Shown: in pieces, positions 37,184 to 49,200 of the stretch | Layout of the letters: each line of letters begins with the position of its first letter | Position numbering within the stretch: position 1 is the stretch's first letter | Source of the DNA: Ecdyonurus torrentis | Taxonomy: Eukaryota > Arthropoda > Insecta > Ephemeroptera > Heptageniidae | Assembly (NCBI GenBank): GCA_949318235.1 | Contig: OX439133.1 | Location: forward strand, 32,770,080 to 32,834,079 | Reading direction: 5' to 3' | DNA length: 64,000 bases | The notes under the pieces: generated by a model | What the model was told of the DNA's origin: nothing | The model's input: the letters and a program-made list of their open reading frames with translations, nothing else | Database searches by the model: none | Made by a program: the position numbers and the translations under genes

Positions 37184-38903
37184 TGTTTATTTGGACCACT
37201 TGATGTCATTCCTTGACTAATTTCTAGTTCTTATCATTTGCAATACATGCGTCAGTTTTTTATTATCATATTTACTAAAGGTTTACTGTGCTAATAAACT
37301 AAAAAATAAATATATAGAACATCAGTCTATATAAGTTAAACTACTTATATAAATTTTCAGATCATGTCCAAGTTTTAATAACTTGAAAATAATATTGAAT
37401 TAAGAGAGAAGGAGAGTTACTGATATCTTGGCAACTACACGGGTGTGACTTACAATATTTATACAAAGTATAAATATGAAATGTTACTTAAAAGTTTAGC
37501 TTCATCAAACATGTCAAAATACGATCAGAACAAATATTTAAGTTTATACAGTTTAAAGATTACATTCAAATACAGTCATTCAAATTTTAGTAGAAAATTT
37601 TATTTAAATAAAAAACATTACAAAAATTAAAAATATAATTCTCAATGAAAGACATAGAAAACATGAAACAACAAGTTCTTTTTAATTATAAAACACAAAA
37701 TTGGATTATCAAAATTGATGATAATTTTTACCACAATGCAAATGTGGCCCCACAAGAGAGCGTAAAGAATGTAAAGTATGCAATTTAAGACAGTATTTCT
37801 TTTAATGACGTCAGAAACATACAAAATATAGCATGAAAATGTGGTGCGGGTTACATAAATCGAAATTTTCTCATCACTGCTATGACACTAAAATTTGGTT
37901 TTGAGACTAATTATTGTAAGTTTGTAATGTAAATGCTTTTTTTTCTATGCATTTAATATAATCTTGAAACCTATATCACAAATCGCATTTAATATATAGT
38001 TTATTTGTTATGTTTTATAAAAATTAGAAATAAGTATTTAAGATAAGTGTGCTTTATTAAAGTAAAATTTATTTTTAAATTAAAACTTTTCTTAGTTTTA
38101 TAAAATTTTATACTTAAATGGTGTAAAAAAGATCAAAGCAGATACTTCTAACTTGTAAGTGTGCTCATTTGATTTTTTTTTTTTTCAAAAAGAGGCATAA
38201 CCACATTAAAAATCACTCATGCGTCGGGCTTTCGGGGCATCGCTACGTTATATTATTTTCAATCTGCCTCGCAGACGTAGCCTCTAGGTACCCAGTCCGA
38301 CTCTGCATTTAAAGCAATGTTTTTAGTATGGCATTGATGTACTGTTAAAATGTTAAATTAGTACATTTAAAGCATAGACTTAGGCGCGTAGCAAAGATTA
38401 ATGTCTGTTACTTAAATTACCTAATGCATTAACCAGGAAGCTAAGGCTGTGACATGTGTCATCAAGTCGTCTTCAACAGCCTTTTATTCATTGTCATATA
38501 TAGTCAATAAAAATACCTTTTTCCTTTTTTTTTCTTTGATATTTGCATTTTCTTTTGCTGGCTAGATTTATTTTATGTAATCATAAAAAATATATTTAAT
38601 TGAGTTTTATACAAAATTATATATAATTAATATATAAAATACATAAATTCAGTACTATATAATGGGTGTATGCATTCATGTTAAAGTCGACGCCATGTTG
38701 GATCACTCAATAACAAGGGCCAAATAGAAAAACGACACATTTTGTCAGTATAAAAGTACTTAGCAATACTTGTGAGAGAATTGATGCTACTAATATATTG
38801 AATTAGTATATCAAATAAGAAAATTATTAATTTAACAAAAAATGTAAACGAATATGTAATGAAACTGATAAAAATGTGAGTAAGTTTGTCTTATAAGTAC
38901 AGC
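37184..38903. repeat. Tandem duplication unit B2
   Basis: Second copy of B1, with MITE-A at 37648-37947, the lectin exon at 38259-38341 and MITE-B at 38662-38904. Confidence 0.9.
38259..38341 (-). pseudogene. C-type lectin terminal exon (B2)
   Basis: Same as 36370-36452 except one codon (TAC to AAC, Tyr to Asn, in HTKNIALNAES). Splice acceptor, frame and stop are kept, while non-coding flanks differ at more positions. No upstream partner exon recognised. Confidence 0.6.
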
Positions 38904-38934
38904 ATATATTTGTAATATAAACTTTATTAGTTTG

Positions 38935-39200
38935 AATGTCGGTCAAGATATTTAACAATGACGTCATTCTTTTACCCTACTTTAAGTGTCAAAGCTCAAG
39001 CTAGATAATAATTAAGATTTGTTAATTAGTTCTTGACCTTTAACGTCTATAAAGGATCTCTTGCAAGTTTTTTATTTAATAATAAGTAAAGAAGTATTTA
39101 GAATAAATCATTTCAAATAATTATTTTTAATATTATTTGTTATTTTTTTTTAAATAAAAAAGTTACATTTATTTGACTTTAATCATTTTTCTCGTATTCT
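38935..39200 (+). repeat. Paired repeat C1 (partner 41062-41300)
   Basis: GTCGGTCAAGATATTTAACA, ATGACGTCATT and a TATA-like CTATAAAGGATCTCTTGCAA (39047 on) are shared with C2. The TATAAAG block is well conserved, but no open frame follows it on +. Confidence 0.65.
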
Positions 39201-39240
39201 TTCAGCTACAAACAAGCTTTAAACTACAAAAAAGGCTTTG

Positions 39241-39688
39241 AACTCACTCACTCACTCACTCACTCACTCACTCACTCACTCACTCACTCACTCACTCACT
39301 CACTCACTCACTCACTCACTCACTCACTCACTCACTCACTCACTCACTCACTCACTCACTCACTCACTCACTCACTCACTCACTCACTCACTCACTCACT
39401 CACTCACTCACTCACTCACTCACTCACTCACTCACTCACTCACTCACTCACTCACTCACTCACTCACTCACTCACTCACTCACTCACTCACTCACTCACT
39501 CACTCACTCACTCACTCACTCACTCACTCACTCACTCACTCACTCACTCACTCACTCACTCACTCACTCACTCACTCACTCACTCACTCACTCACTCACT
39601 CACTCACTCACTCACTCACTCACTCACTCACTCACTCACACACTCACTCACTCACTCACTCACTCACTCACTCACTCACTCACTCACA
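39241..39688. repeat. (ACTC)n microsatellite, about 447 bp
   Basis: Nearly perfect ACTC array with two ACAC interruptions near 39638 and at its end. The 160-codon LTHS open frame is an artefact. Confidence 0.98.
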
Positions 39689-39689
39689 C

Positions 39690-40081
39690 AATATTTTCTC
39701 CCAGTGTAAATTCTATATAAAATATTAAAGCCATACTATAACATACATACAATAACCAAACATAAAAAAATACACTATATATATAAGGATAATAATGATG
39801 ATAAATAAACATGTATTAAAAATATTGGCTTGTACAAACCATAAGGTTGTACATCTAATGTAAAATAATATGATTTTGGACTTTCTTATTGTTTATGTTT
39901 ATTATATTGAAGTACACATTTGCAAGCAAATAATTCGCAATCTTATCTATTTGATTTTGTAGTGTATACTTTGCACCTTGTACAAATGTTGTTATTTACT
40001 TGTACTGCTAACTATATTACATTTTACTTTATGTAATAATGCTATGGAGAAGATTCGTAATGTTACGATGTGTAATATATT
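39690..40081. other. No gene seen
   Basis: AT-rich spacer with nothing recognised. Confidence 0.4.
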
Positions 40082-40389
40082 ATAGGGTGTATGCATTCAT
40101 GTTAAAGTCGACGCCATGTTGGATAACTCAATAACATAGGTGGCATAGGAAATGACATTATTTTGCCAGATTATAAGCATTATGCAATATTTTTGGGAGC
40201 ATTGATGTTATAAATATGTTGAGTTAGTATCTCAAGTATGTGAGAAAAATAACAAATAACAAAAAAATTAACTGATTTTGCAAAGAAAATGGGCTTAAAT
40301 TAATTTTTCCCATGCTGAGCATTGTTGTGCACAACTCCAGTATGGCCTCCAAGCGCAATAAATACGACGTCATCTGCATACACCCTATA
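40082..40389 (+). repeat. MITE-B, complete copy
   Basis: Perfect terminal inverted repeats ATAGGGTGTATGCATTCATG and TGCATACACCCTAT. Cores GTCGACGCCATGTTGGAT, ATGCTGAGCATTG and ACTCCAGTATGGCCTCCAAG. About 308 bp, non-coding. Used as the family reference in this window. Confidence 0.9.
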
Positions 40390-40611
40390 AAATATAGGTT
40401 ACTCTGTAAATATTTAAGAGCACTCGTGTCCTCTTTTTTTTTTTTTTTTTTTTTTTGTATGTGGTATTTTGGTACTTTTGAAATTTCCTCTGGTGCAATT
40501 TTGTGCAAGAAAAAAGAATGTATTAACGTATTTAATAATAAAAAAAATGTATACATAGTATTCCACAATATTATATATGAATGATATATTAAACATAAAA
40601 TTTGAGTAATA

Positions 40612-40920
40612 TATAGGGTGTATGCATTCATGTTAAATACAACGCCATGTTGGATCACTCAATAACATGTGCCACATAGGCAACGAGACATTTTGTCAGT
40701 ATCAAAATACAACAATATTTGTGAGACAGTTGATGCTCTTATTATTTTAAATTAGTATATGAAATGTGAAAATTATTAATATAACAAAAAATGTAAACGA
40801 TTACGAAATAAAAATGATAAAAATGTAAGTTTGTCGTATGCTGAGCAATGATATTCAATACTAATGTACGTACGGCGTGCCAGCGAACCTAATATGACGT
40901 CATTCGCATGCAGTCGTTCG
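40612..40920 (+). repeat. MITE-B copy
   Basis: ATATAGGGTGTATGCATTCA start, family interior; right end diverged (GACGTCATTCGCATGCAG). Confidence 0.8.
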
Positions 40921-41061
40921 CATAAAGAAAAAAAAAACTAAATAACTCGACATGTTTTTTTATGTATAATATCGGAGTCTTAGTAAAATTATTTATTTAT
41001 ATTTTTTTTTAAATAATAAAAATATAGCTTTGAAATATCTGTAATATACACTTTAGTAGTT

Positions 41062-41300
41062 AGTAATGTCGGTCAAGATATTTAACAATGACGTCATTAT
41101 TTTACCCTACTTTGAGTGTCAAAGCTCAAGCTTGATAATAAATAAAAATTGTAAACTTTTTTATTTCAAGTTCTTGATCTTTAACGTCTATAAAGGATCT
41201 CTTGCAAGGTTTTTTATTTAATAATTTAAGAAGTATTTAAAATTAATAATATCATTTTATTATTTAGTATATTGTTTGTTATTGGTTTTTAAATAAAAAA
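41062..41300 (+). repeat. Paired repeat C2
   Basis: Counterpart of C1, with the same TATAAAG block at 41189-41195. Confidence 0.65.
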
Positions 41301-41632
41301 AAGTCTAATTTATTAAATATTAAAATTTCATTTTCACTAATCATTTGCCTCGTATTGTTCCAGCTTATAGGAAACTACAAACAAGGCTAAGATTGAAGTT
41401 TGCAGCTTAGTTTACTATTAAAACTAAAAATGTTCTGAATACTAACATATTTATGATGAACAAAGTAAAGAACAAATAATTTATATTAAGTCAAATTTTG
41501 CGTTGAAAATGCTGGCATAATTATTACTTAATGTTGTTCAGTTTCAAGTCAGATATGTTATGGTGCTTATTTACTACAAAACAAAACGATACTGGATGTT
41601 GCCAGTCACTTAATTTGATGTTTTTTCCTTTC

Positions 41633-41738
<106 letters not shown>

Positions 41739-41883
41739 AATGTACATGTACTGTACATAAATAAATTTAAACAAAAGTTAGCATACAATATTGTACATAT
41801 ATGCTGTTGCGGCTAAGACTCAATTACATACTTCTAGTGATTTTGCTTGGTTTCACGTATCTTCGTTTATCGTAATAGTTTAA

Positions 41884-42216
41884 AATGAATAGATTGGAGA
41901 AAAACATAAGCATTTATATCACAAATCACTTGATGGGATTTAAAAACAACGTTAGTTTGTCTCAAAAACCAACTGTAGCCCCGTAGCATAGATTGGAAAA
42001 TTCGATTTATGCAACCCGCACAACATTTTTATACTAATTTTTGCATGTTTATGACGTCATAAACATGAATTTTTTCGCAAATTGCATACTTTAAAGTATT
42101 TTCACGTTCTCTCGTGGGGCTACATTACATTTAGGTAAGAATTGTCATAAAGATACCATTTCATGTTTATTCATTAAAAAGCACAATACATGTTGTTTTA
42201 TGCGGTTTATGGCTTT
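41884..42216 (-). repeat. MITE-A copy
   Basis: Reverse orientation; right end GCGGTTTATGGCTTT, interior TTTATGACGTCATAAACATG. Confidence 0.75.
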
Positions 42217-42721
42217 AAAAACATATATCGACATCAGGTAAAAAAAACTTCCACACCTGTTATCATAGGTAAAAGTGTTTTATACCTGTTGTCGCAATAA
42301 ATGTATGTTATGTGCTTTTTTATTTACATCATTATTAATGTAGATGCGACCAAGTATATATTTAAGCCATGCTGCTAAAAGTAGAAGCGTGGTTGATCTA
42401 TCACAGCACTACGAAATAATATCGCACAATAATGCTACAAACATAATTTCATATATCTGAAATAATTTTTTTCTTTTTTTGCTAATTTTTTAATTTTTAT
42501 AATACTCATGTAATTGGATATGCTGTGCATGTTAATTAACACTAGTCATGCATATATACATAACAAATAAATAACATAATTTAGGATTCATAATAATATG
42601 TATTATATTGTAATATATGCTTCATCAGTTTAATTGTTTAATTTTCTGTTTTCTAATAATAATAATGCACGAAAAGCATAAATAACGTAATTTGTTATGT
42701 ATTAATGTTATTATAGCATAA
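42217..42721. other. No gene seen
   Basis: AT-rich, with weak TAGCATAA-type motifs near 42670-42720. Nothing else recognised. Confidence 0.4.
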
Positions 42722-43273
42722 CAATAGACAACTTGCATGTCGTTTTTTTATAGTCTCTAAAAATTCTTTAGGAAAAATAAATAATATTGGTGCATATAAA
42801 ACTTCTTAAAAAATGCTCCTTCATATTTAAAATATTTTTTGAAATTTAAATTTTATTTGAAGTAAAGACGGTGGCAATTACGCCGAAAGACGGTTGGCGT
42901 TTCTTTTGCTTTTTAATTGTTGAAATCGTTCAAACGAGTTCGCACCAACTGAAGAATTTTTTTCCACGGCCGAATTTTTTAAACAGCTCTGTTGGAGAAA
43001 ATACAGATTTTTTAAAAAATTCGGACGTTGAAAAAAATTCTTCAGTTGATGCGAACTCGTTTGAACGATTTCAACAATTAAAAAGCAAAAGAAATGCGAA
43101 CCGTCTTTCGGCGTAATGGCCACCGTCTTTACTTCAAATAAAATTTGAATTTCAAAAATTATTTTAAATATGAAGGAGCATTTTTAAGAAGTTTTATATG
43201 CACCAATATTATTTATTTTTCCTAAAGAATTTTTTAAGACTACAAAAAAACGGCATGCAAGTTGTCTATTATT
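42722..43273. mobile_element. 550-bp palindromic element
   Basis: Arms of about 260 bp pair around 42998. CAATAGACAACTTGCATG on the left matches the complementary CATGCAAGTTGTCTATTATTG on the right. Because of the symmetry both strands encode the same 81-codon frame (MAITPKDG...), which is not evidence of a gene. Diverged relatives sit in lectin introns at 10855-11275 and 32040-32285. Confidence 0.85.
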
Positions 43274-43383
43274 GCTGACAATGGTCTACATTACTATAAT
43301 TGCATACAGTTTTGTTCTTGTGAATGTTCAATATAAAATGTAAACATTATGTATTACAATGTAGCCATGTCCTATGTAATATT

Positions 43384-43582
43384 GATGCCTCCGCGCCAAA
43401 AAGAAGCATCTACACTTTCCAGATTTACGGCGAGTGGAGCATCTGCACTTTCCACCGTGAAGCATCTGCAATGTTAAGTGAATGTCCGCTAGTCCACTCA
43501 CCATGCTGCGACGGAAAGTGTAGATGCTCCACTCGTCGCAAATCTGGAAAGCGTAATTGCTTCTTTTTGGCGCGGAAGCATC
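43384..43582. repeat. MITE-D copy
   Basis: GATGCCTCCGCGCCAAAAAG at the left and CTTTTTGGCGCGGAAGCATC at the right, hairpin arms as at 31064-31264. Confidence 0.85.
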
Positions 43583-43625
43583 GATATACGTACTTTGGCC
43601 AATGAACTTGAACTGTAGGTCAGTG

Positions 43626-43626
<1 letters not shown>

Positions 43627-43681
<55 letters not shown>

Positions 43682-43701
43682 CTGTATATATACATATATA
43701 T

Positions 43702-43742
<41 letters not shown>
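43627..43742. repeat. (TA)n microsatellite, interrupted
   Basis: TA tract with short interruptions (ACTGTATATATACATA), about 45 bp after a MITE-D. Confidence 0.95.
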
Positions 43743-43743
<1 letters not shown>

Positions 43744-44096
43744 GGCTGCAGTGAATGGTCATGGAATGCGATATTATACGTTGTACCTCGCCACTCCGGC
43801 GTGCGATTGACGCAGCATACGTATGTGCACTCCGAGTGCACGACAGCTTCACTTACGTTGGCAGCTGTTTAAACAGAAATTGACACGAATATGTTTCAAA
43901 TGAGCCATTATAGCCCTGGTACCCTACGTAGGACGGAGACGGTTCCTCGACTTCGTAAGAGTCTTGAACTGTCGTCTGTAAACAGTCTGGTAAACTTCCC
44001 GTCCTTCCTCCAAGTTAGCCTTGCGTATCGTCCGCGAGGACGGTTACATCGTAAATGTTATATCGTTAAATCGGTTATATCGTAAATGCGGAGCAT
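43743..44096. other. GC-richer stretch of unknown nature
   Basis: Base composition differs clearly from the surroundings. Contains a GTGCACTCCGAGTGCAC palindrome and repeats of ATCGTAAATG/ATCGTTAAAT at 44047-44090. Short open frames only; no domain recognised. Possibly a transposon fragment. Confidence 0.4.
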
Positions 44097-44100
44097 TTAA

Positions 44101-44438
44101 GGGTTGTATTCAAATAATTCAGATGGCTTGTATCTCAAAATCTAAAAAGAAAACTTCTAAATTTTATGATACCATTTGAAAGTTAATAGTAACAGCTATA
44201 TGATAAAATTTTCAGAACCCGTGACCATCAGATAAGAGAGAAATTAATTATTGAAAATAACATGGGCTCCTATGGGACTAAAACTTTAAAAAATCATAAT
44301 TAAAAATCTAGCATGAAGACCCCCCAAAATTTTTACATTTTTGAAGATACCTAATCCTAATGTATCACAGTACAAAATTTCAGATTTATCTGTTTTTACA
44401 ACTTTTTAATCAAATCTCGCAGTAGCTGATTTCCCGCC
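44101..44438 (-). mobile_element. MITE-C, TTAA-flanked copy
   Basis: TTAA at 44097-44100 and 44439-44442. Ends GGGTTGTATTC and GATTTCCCGCC, reverse of the 6076-6403 copy. Confidence 0.85.
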
Positions 44439-44769
44439 TTAACCATTGAAATAATCAAAAATAATAATAATAAAAAAAAAACATAAATTTTTGTTGTCAC
44501 AGGTATGTAGGACGTAGAAATTTGAGACTATGTCAAATTGTTAAAAATATTAGTAATTAATTTTTTGAATTTATGTGCCTTGGATTATTTTCTAAGCTGA
44601 TTTGTATTTCATTTTAGTGCGACATGCGATTTAAGTTAACTTTCCACTTTCATTTCTAGCTAGCAAGTTTGGTCACAATGCAAATCTTTAAAGTAGACAT
44701 GTAATAATTTTTCTAAAAAATATACAAAATTTAACCTTAAACTCAAATATCTCTAAATGTGACTAATGT

Positions 44770-45062
44770 GCTATAGAAGGTTTACATTCATGTTAAAGTT
44801 GACGCCATGTTAGATCACTCAATACATGGGCCGGTATAGGAACAAAACACATTTGTTAGTTTTAAAATACTTAGCTATACTTTTTTACAGCATTGATGGC
44901 AATAATAGATTAATTTAGTATCTCAAATATGTGTGAAAAATAATAAGAACAAAAAATTAACTTTTTTCACAAAGAAAATATAAAAAAAAACGTTTGTCTA
45001 TTTATTACTCCACTATGGCGTTCAAGTGCATTTATATTGACATCATCTGAATACAATCTATA
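44770..45062 (+). repeat. MITE-B copy
   Basis: CTATAGAAGGTTTACATTCA start with GTTGACGCCATGTTAGATCA; ends GAATACAATCTATA. Confidence 0.75.
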
Positions 45063-45350
45063 AGTGGCTCTCGCTCCAACTTGACAACATTTTAATATAT
45101 TTTTTTACAGAGCTGATATGGCCGAATGATGAAGGCAGCTGACTCGTAACTCTCACACTGATGTTTATGACACTTCTGAGTGCGTACGTCAAGTGTGAGC
45201 GCACAACACGTTGCACGATGCATGTTTACATGCATTCCAAGACGACGCACAGCATTCGAAAGGTTCATGATTGATGTGATTGCACTGACCATCCTGCCCA
45301 GACGTTTCCACAGTTCCTCTAGGCTGTCATGGCATATTGTGGACTGTGTA
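45063..45350. other. Possible SINE-like segment
   Basis: GATATGGCCGAATGATGAAG then GCAGCTGACTCGTAACTC (45115-45155) resembles the 5' half of a tRNA with an A-box, but no B-box follows. The rest is GC-richer than its surroundings and unassigned. Confidence 0.3.
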
Positions 45351-46256
45351 CAGTTTCGATCAAATGAATAGTTACCATTTAAACTCGATGTTTTTTACCG
45401 CGTTAAATTTTGTTCAATTTTGCAACCTTGTTTATGATTATTCATTGAACTCTATATTCTCGATCACATCTATATTCAAATTCATTGAGTCTATATATTG
45501 TAATAGTTGACAAAGACACCACAAGAAGTCACCTGTGATGCACTCAGGTAGACAATCTGGCGGGTAAATATTTTGCTTGCTTGCTTGCTCATTCTCTCTC
45601 TCTCTCTCTCTCTTCTAAGAAATGCATTTAATGTTTTTTTATGTTTCAAAATAACTGCTGACTTACCGATTTGCCCGATTAAGAGATTAAAATTAAGATA
45701 TTTTTTTTTTTATCATTTATATCAATATGATTTGTAATGACAGCAATTTGGTAAGAAAATAGTTCGAAGCTTGTTATCAAACAAATACTTGAAAGCATTT
45801 CTCACAAGAGAGAGAGAGAGAGAGAATGAGCAAGCAAGCAAGCAAAATATTTACCCGCCAGATTGTCTACCTGACAAGATACTACATACAAGATAAGGAC
45901 ACGCTCGACCAAATTGGGCCGCCGCGAAATTCAAAATGAGCCTCTAAGCCAATCAACGCCCGAGTTGAAGGTCACGTGATCAATATTGACCAATCACAAT
46001 GCCGCTAAAATTTACATGGGACCAGTTGGTGTCGCTATCTTGTATGTAGTATCTTGTACCTGAGTGCATCACAGGTGACTTCTTGTGGTGTCTTTGTCAA
46101 CTATTACAATATATAGACTCAATGAATTTGAATATAGATGTGATTGAGAATATAGAGTTCAATGAATAATCATAAACAAGGTTGCAAAATTAAACGAAAT
46201 TTAACGCGGTAAAAAACATCGAGTTTAAATGGTAACTATTCATTTGATCGAAACTG
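45351..46256. mobile_element. Foldback element, second copy, with nested MITE
   Basis: Same ends as 16462-17230 (CAGTTTCGATCAAATGAATA and complement) with TA on both sides (45349-45350, 46257-46258). The right arm is interrupted at 45874-46057. The central (CT)n is much shorter than in the first copy. Confidence 0.85.
45874..46057. mobile_element. 184-bp MITE nested in the foldback arm
   Basis: Ends ACAAGATACTACATACAAGA and complementary TCTTGTATGTAGTATCTTGT. ACCTG is duplicated on both sides (45869-45873, 46058-46062). The first foldback copy has the uninterrupted site CTACCTGAGTGC near 17031-17042. Confidence 0.9.
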
Positions 46257-46266
46257 TACATGTGTA

Positions 46267-49200
46267 CAAGGGCGGATCTAGGAATTTGGTTTGGGGGGGG
46301 GGGGGGGGCGACACCAGGGAAATTTTTCCAGTTTGGGGACGGGGGCAGGGGGCAGCCCACCGCAGGCTAAAATTTTTTAGGGGCACGCCCCTTTTTGGGA
46401 AAAACGCAAAAATAGTATACTTGAGAAAATAACTTTAAAATTATTTTAGTTTAATTTTTTAATTTTTTTTTATCGCGTTTTTTTCCCACCCTGACATTGG
46501 AAAATATGTGCAAATTGTTAACTGAAACCTTCAAAAAAAAAAAAAAATTAAAGATGCTCTTTTTTTTTCTTTCTTCCTTTTTTTTTTTTGTATTTCATAT
46601 TTTTGAAATTCCAAATCTATGTTTTAAATTGTATCTTATTACAGAGTAACCACAAGAATTTTTGCTTAATAAACGATTAGCAAGTTGTTATATTTTAAAT
46701 GCCAAAAACAATGCACCTCAATTTAATTGAAAATTTAGCTCGTATAAGAAAAAAAAATTATCCATATGGGGTCTAATTTTTATCATGCAAATGAAATTTT
46801 CAATTTAGACTGAATTTGTCACCTACAGAATTTTAAGAACCTTATAAAATAATAAGACCTTTGAACAAAAATTGGTTCAAAACAATACACATAAAATTAT
46901 AAAAGCAAGATCATGATACATTAGATTTAATGGAGCTCATCGCTGTTTAGTGCGCGGGGATAGCTAAGAGTCCCCTAGTTTAATATTACGCTGATGAAGA
47001 AAAACACGTTTTTTGCTATTTTTGAGAAACTACTCCACCGATTCCGGAGAAATTAGACATATTTTTGCACGTGCTTTTATAGATTTCTAAATGTCAAAGA
47101 ATTTTTTTAGCCCAAAAGCCTTTAATCTGTGATTAATGAGATTAAAAAGATAATAATAAAAAATAAAAACGCAGAACTCCTTGAAAAGTTCAAATTTATT
47201 TGAAAGAGTTCGTTTCTTGCAAGTGGTCCATTTTTGTTATTTTGCTCATTTTTCCTCACAAAGTAGTTTATTAGGGAGGGGTGCGCGGGGGGGGGGGCGA
47301 AGAAAGTAAAATAAATATAAGGTACTATTATGTAGCAGTGTATTTTTATTGTTAACATTTTTATTAAGTTCAGGTTGCTGTACCCAAAAATGAAATTTAA
47401 AAAATTGTATCTCAAAAACTATCGTCACAAAATTGAACAGACCAACAAAGTGTTGGTAAATCTCCTTTGCTAATGCGAATTTACTGTGGTTTAAGAAAAT
47501 ACTAAATAAGATAACTTTTAATGAAAAATAACTTTCAGATTTTTTCCAGAACGCATTGCCGAGAAAAAAAATCACAAATTGACCCATTTTAATTTTAATA
47601 TATCGTTGTGGTTGCGGCGGAAGGGCACAAGTCGTTTGGTTTTCCCAACAATGAAGGTAACAAGTTGTTTGGTTTTCAAAACAATGAAGGTAACAAATCG
47701 TTTGGTTTTCAAAACAATAAAGGCAACAAATCGTTTGGTTTTCAAAACAATAAAGGCAACAAGTCGTTTGGTTTTCAAGATTTAAAGGGCACAAGTCACT
47801 TTTCATCAATAAACAACATTGCATTTTTTTAATTTTGCTATTATTTTCGTATTTTTTGGGGATTTTTCTAGCAAATACGGCGGAAATGAATGAAAAATAA
47901 ATAATAAATAAATTTCACGTACAAATATTATTATATTTAACCTTAAGGTTAAATATATAAATTATAAGCATTTTATTTCTTTGATTCTTTCGACATTTGA
48001 GACGCTCTTAAACGAGTCAATTATTTGAAAGTGACACCATCGCTTCAAAAATAAAAATATAAAAAAACTAACTTCAGATTCGTTATTTTTAACGTGAAAT
48101 TAACTGAAAAACATATGTCATATAAAAATATAAGACAAAAAGTTTTTGGGTTGTAAAAACAAAGAAGGGTACCCCCTTCTTTCATCCCCTCTTAAAACAG
48201 TTTTTTGGTTTTTAAAAATAGTTGGTTTGCTCTAAGAACATTTTAAAGATACCCACCGTGTAGAGCTTAAAAAAATAAATTTTCCTGATATATCAATTGA
48301 TGGGTTGCATTTATTGTGTAGCTGTCAAAATCGAAAAACTACAAATTTTGGACCCTCATTTAGACGATTATTTTTTATTGAAGTTATTGACCGATTTTAA
48401 TGTGGCGCGCATAGAAAGATGCAAAATAAAGTTGGCAATAAAAAGTTTGCCATAGTCAAGTTTGTACATTTTGAATCTTGCGAGCTATGAAGCGTGTTGT
48501 CCAAAACTAGAAAAAAATTATCAGTTTTTGAACGCATTTTGTTGCGCAAAACGGCACAATAATAAACTGTTGTTCGTATACAAAATCCTTTTTTTTTTTT
48601 TTTTTTTTTTTTAACGATGTTGAATATCTTGTAAAATAAAGGAAGAAAATAATATATGACGTCAGCAAAGATTCTAAAGTAGACTGCATTTATGGTATAC
48701 ATATAGGTCTTGATCTATTGCCGTGTTATTAGTATGTGTGCCGCTATTGCATAACTCACAGAGGCTGTTTTTTATACTTTTTCCCTAATTTAGCTAGCGT
48801 AATAAAACTAACGCCATTCTTATTTTTTTAAGAAAAAAATGAGAATGAACACCAGATTTACTCATTTATCTCTGCTAGTTCCCGAGATAGATCGTGGATA
48901 CTACGTGGCTGCAGCATCGCGATCAAAATATTGGGGAGTTGCATTGAGTTTTTTACAGTTTTCTCTGCTGCTATTTAATATTTTGCAAAATAAATATATA
49001 TATTCGTGATCCTTATAAAATTTCCTTTCATTTTGTATATAATATCATAAGTTTACGTACTTTTGTAACGATAAAATTAAGAGAAACCGGATGTTAATTC
49101 TCCCGTATTTAAATCTGCTGTATTCCCGTTGTGCGTACGTTACACGCAGTGATGTACGAAGTTAGTAATAGCTACTTTTTCCCTAATTATTTTACGGTTA

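Noticed and set aside
39048..39054. TATA box of a + strand gene (also 41189-41195)
   Set aside because: The motif is conserved in the paired repeat, but no exon or open frame follows in either copy.
39238..39720. 160-codon LTHS repeat protein
   Set aside because: Pure translation of the (ACTC)n microsatellite; length divisible by chance of a 4-bp repeat read in 12-nt cycles.
42871..43123. The same 81-codon protein on both strands
   Set aside because: Direct consequence of the palindrome at 42722-43273.
45092..45371. Transposase remnant (frame with EELWKRLGRMV)
   Set aside because: Faint resemblance to the end of Tc1-type transposases, but too short and without catalytic residues to support the call.
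47246..47832. 192-codon frame on - and FGFQNNKGNKS-type frames on +, mirrored at 50725-51052
   Set aside because: They read through the 33-bp tandem in the palindrome arms and across the transposon junction; both strands are open, no start or splice context.
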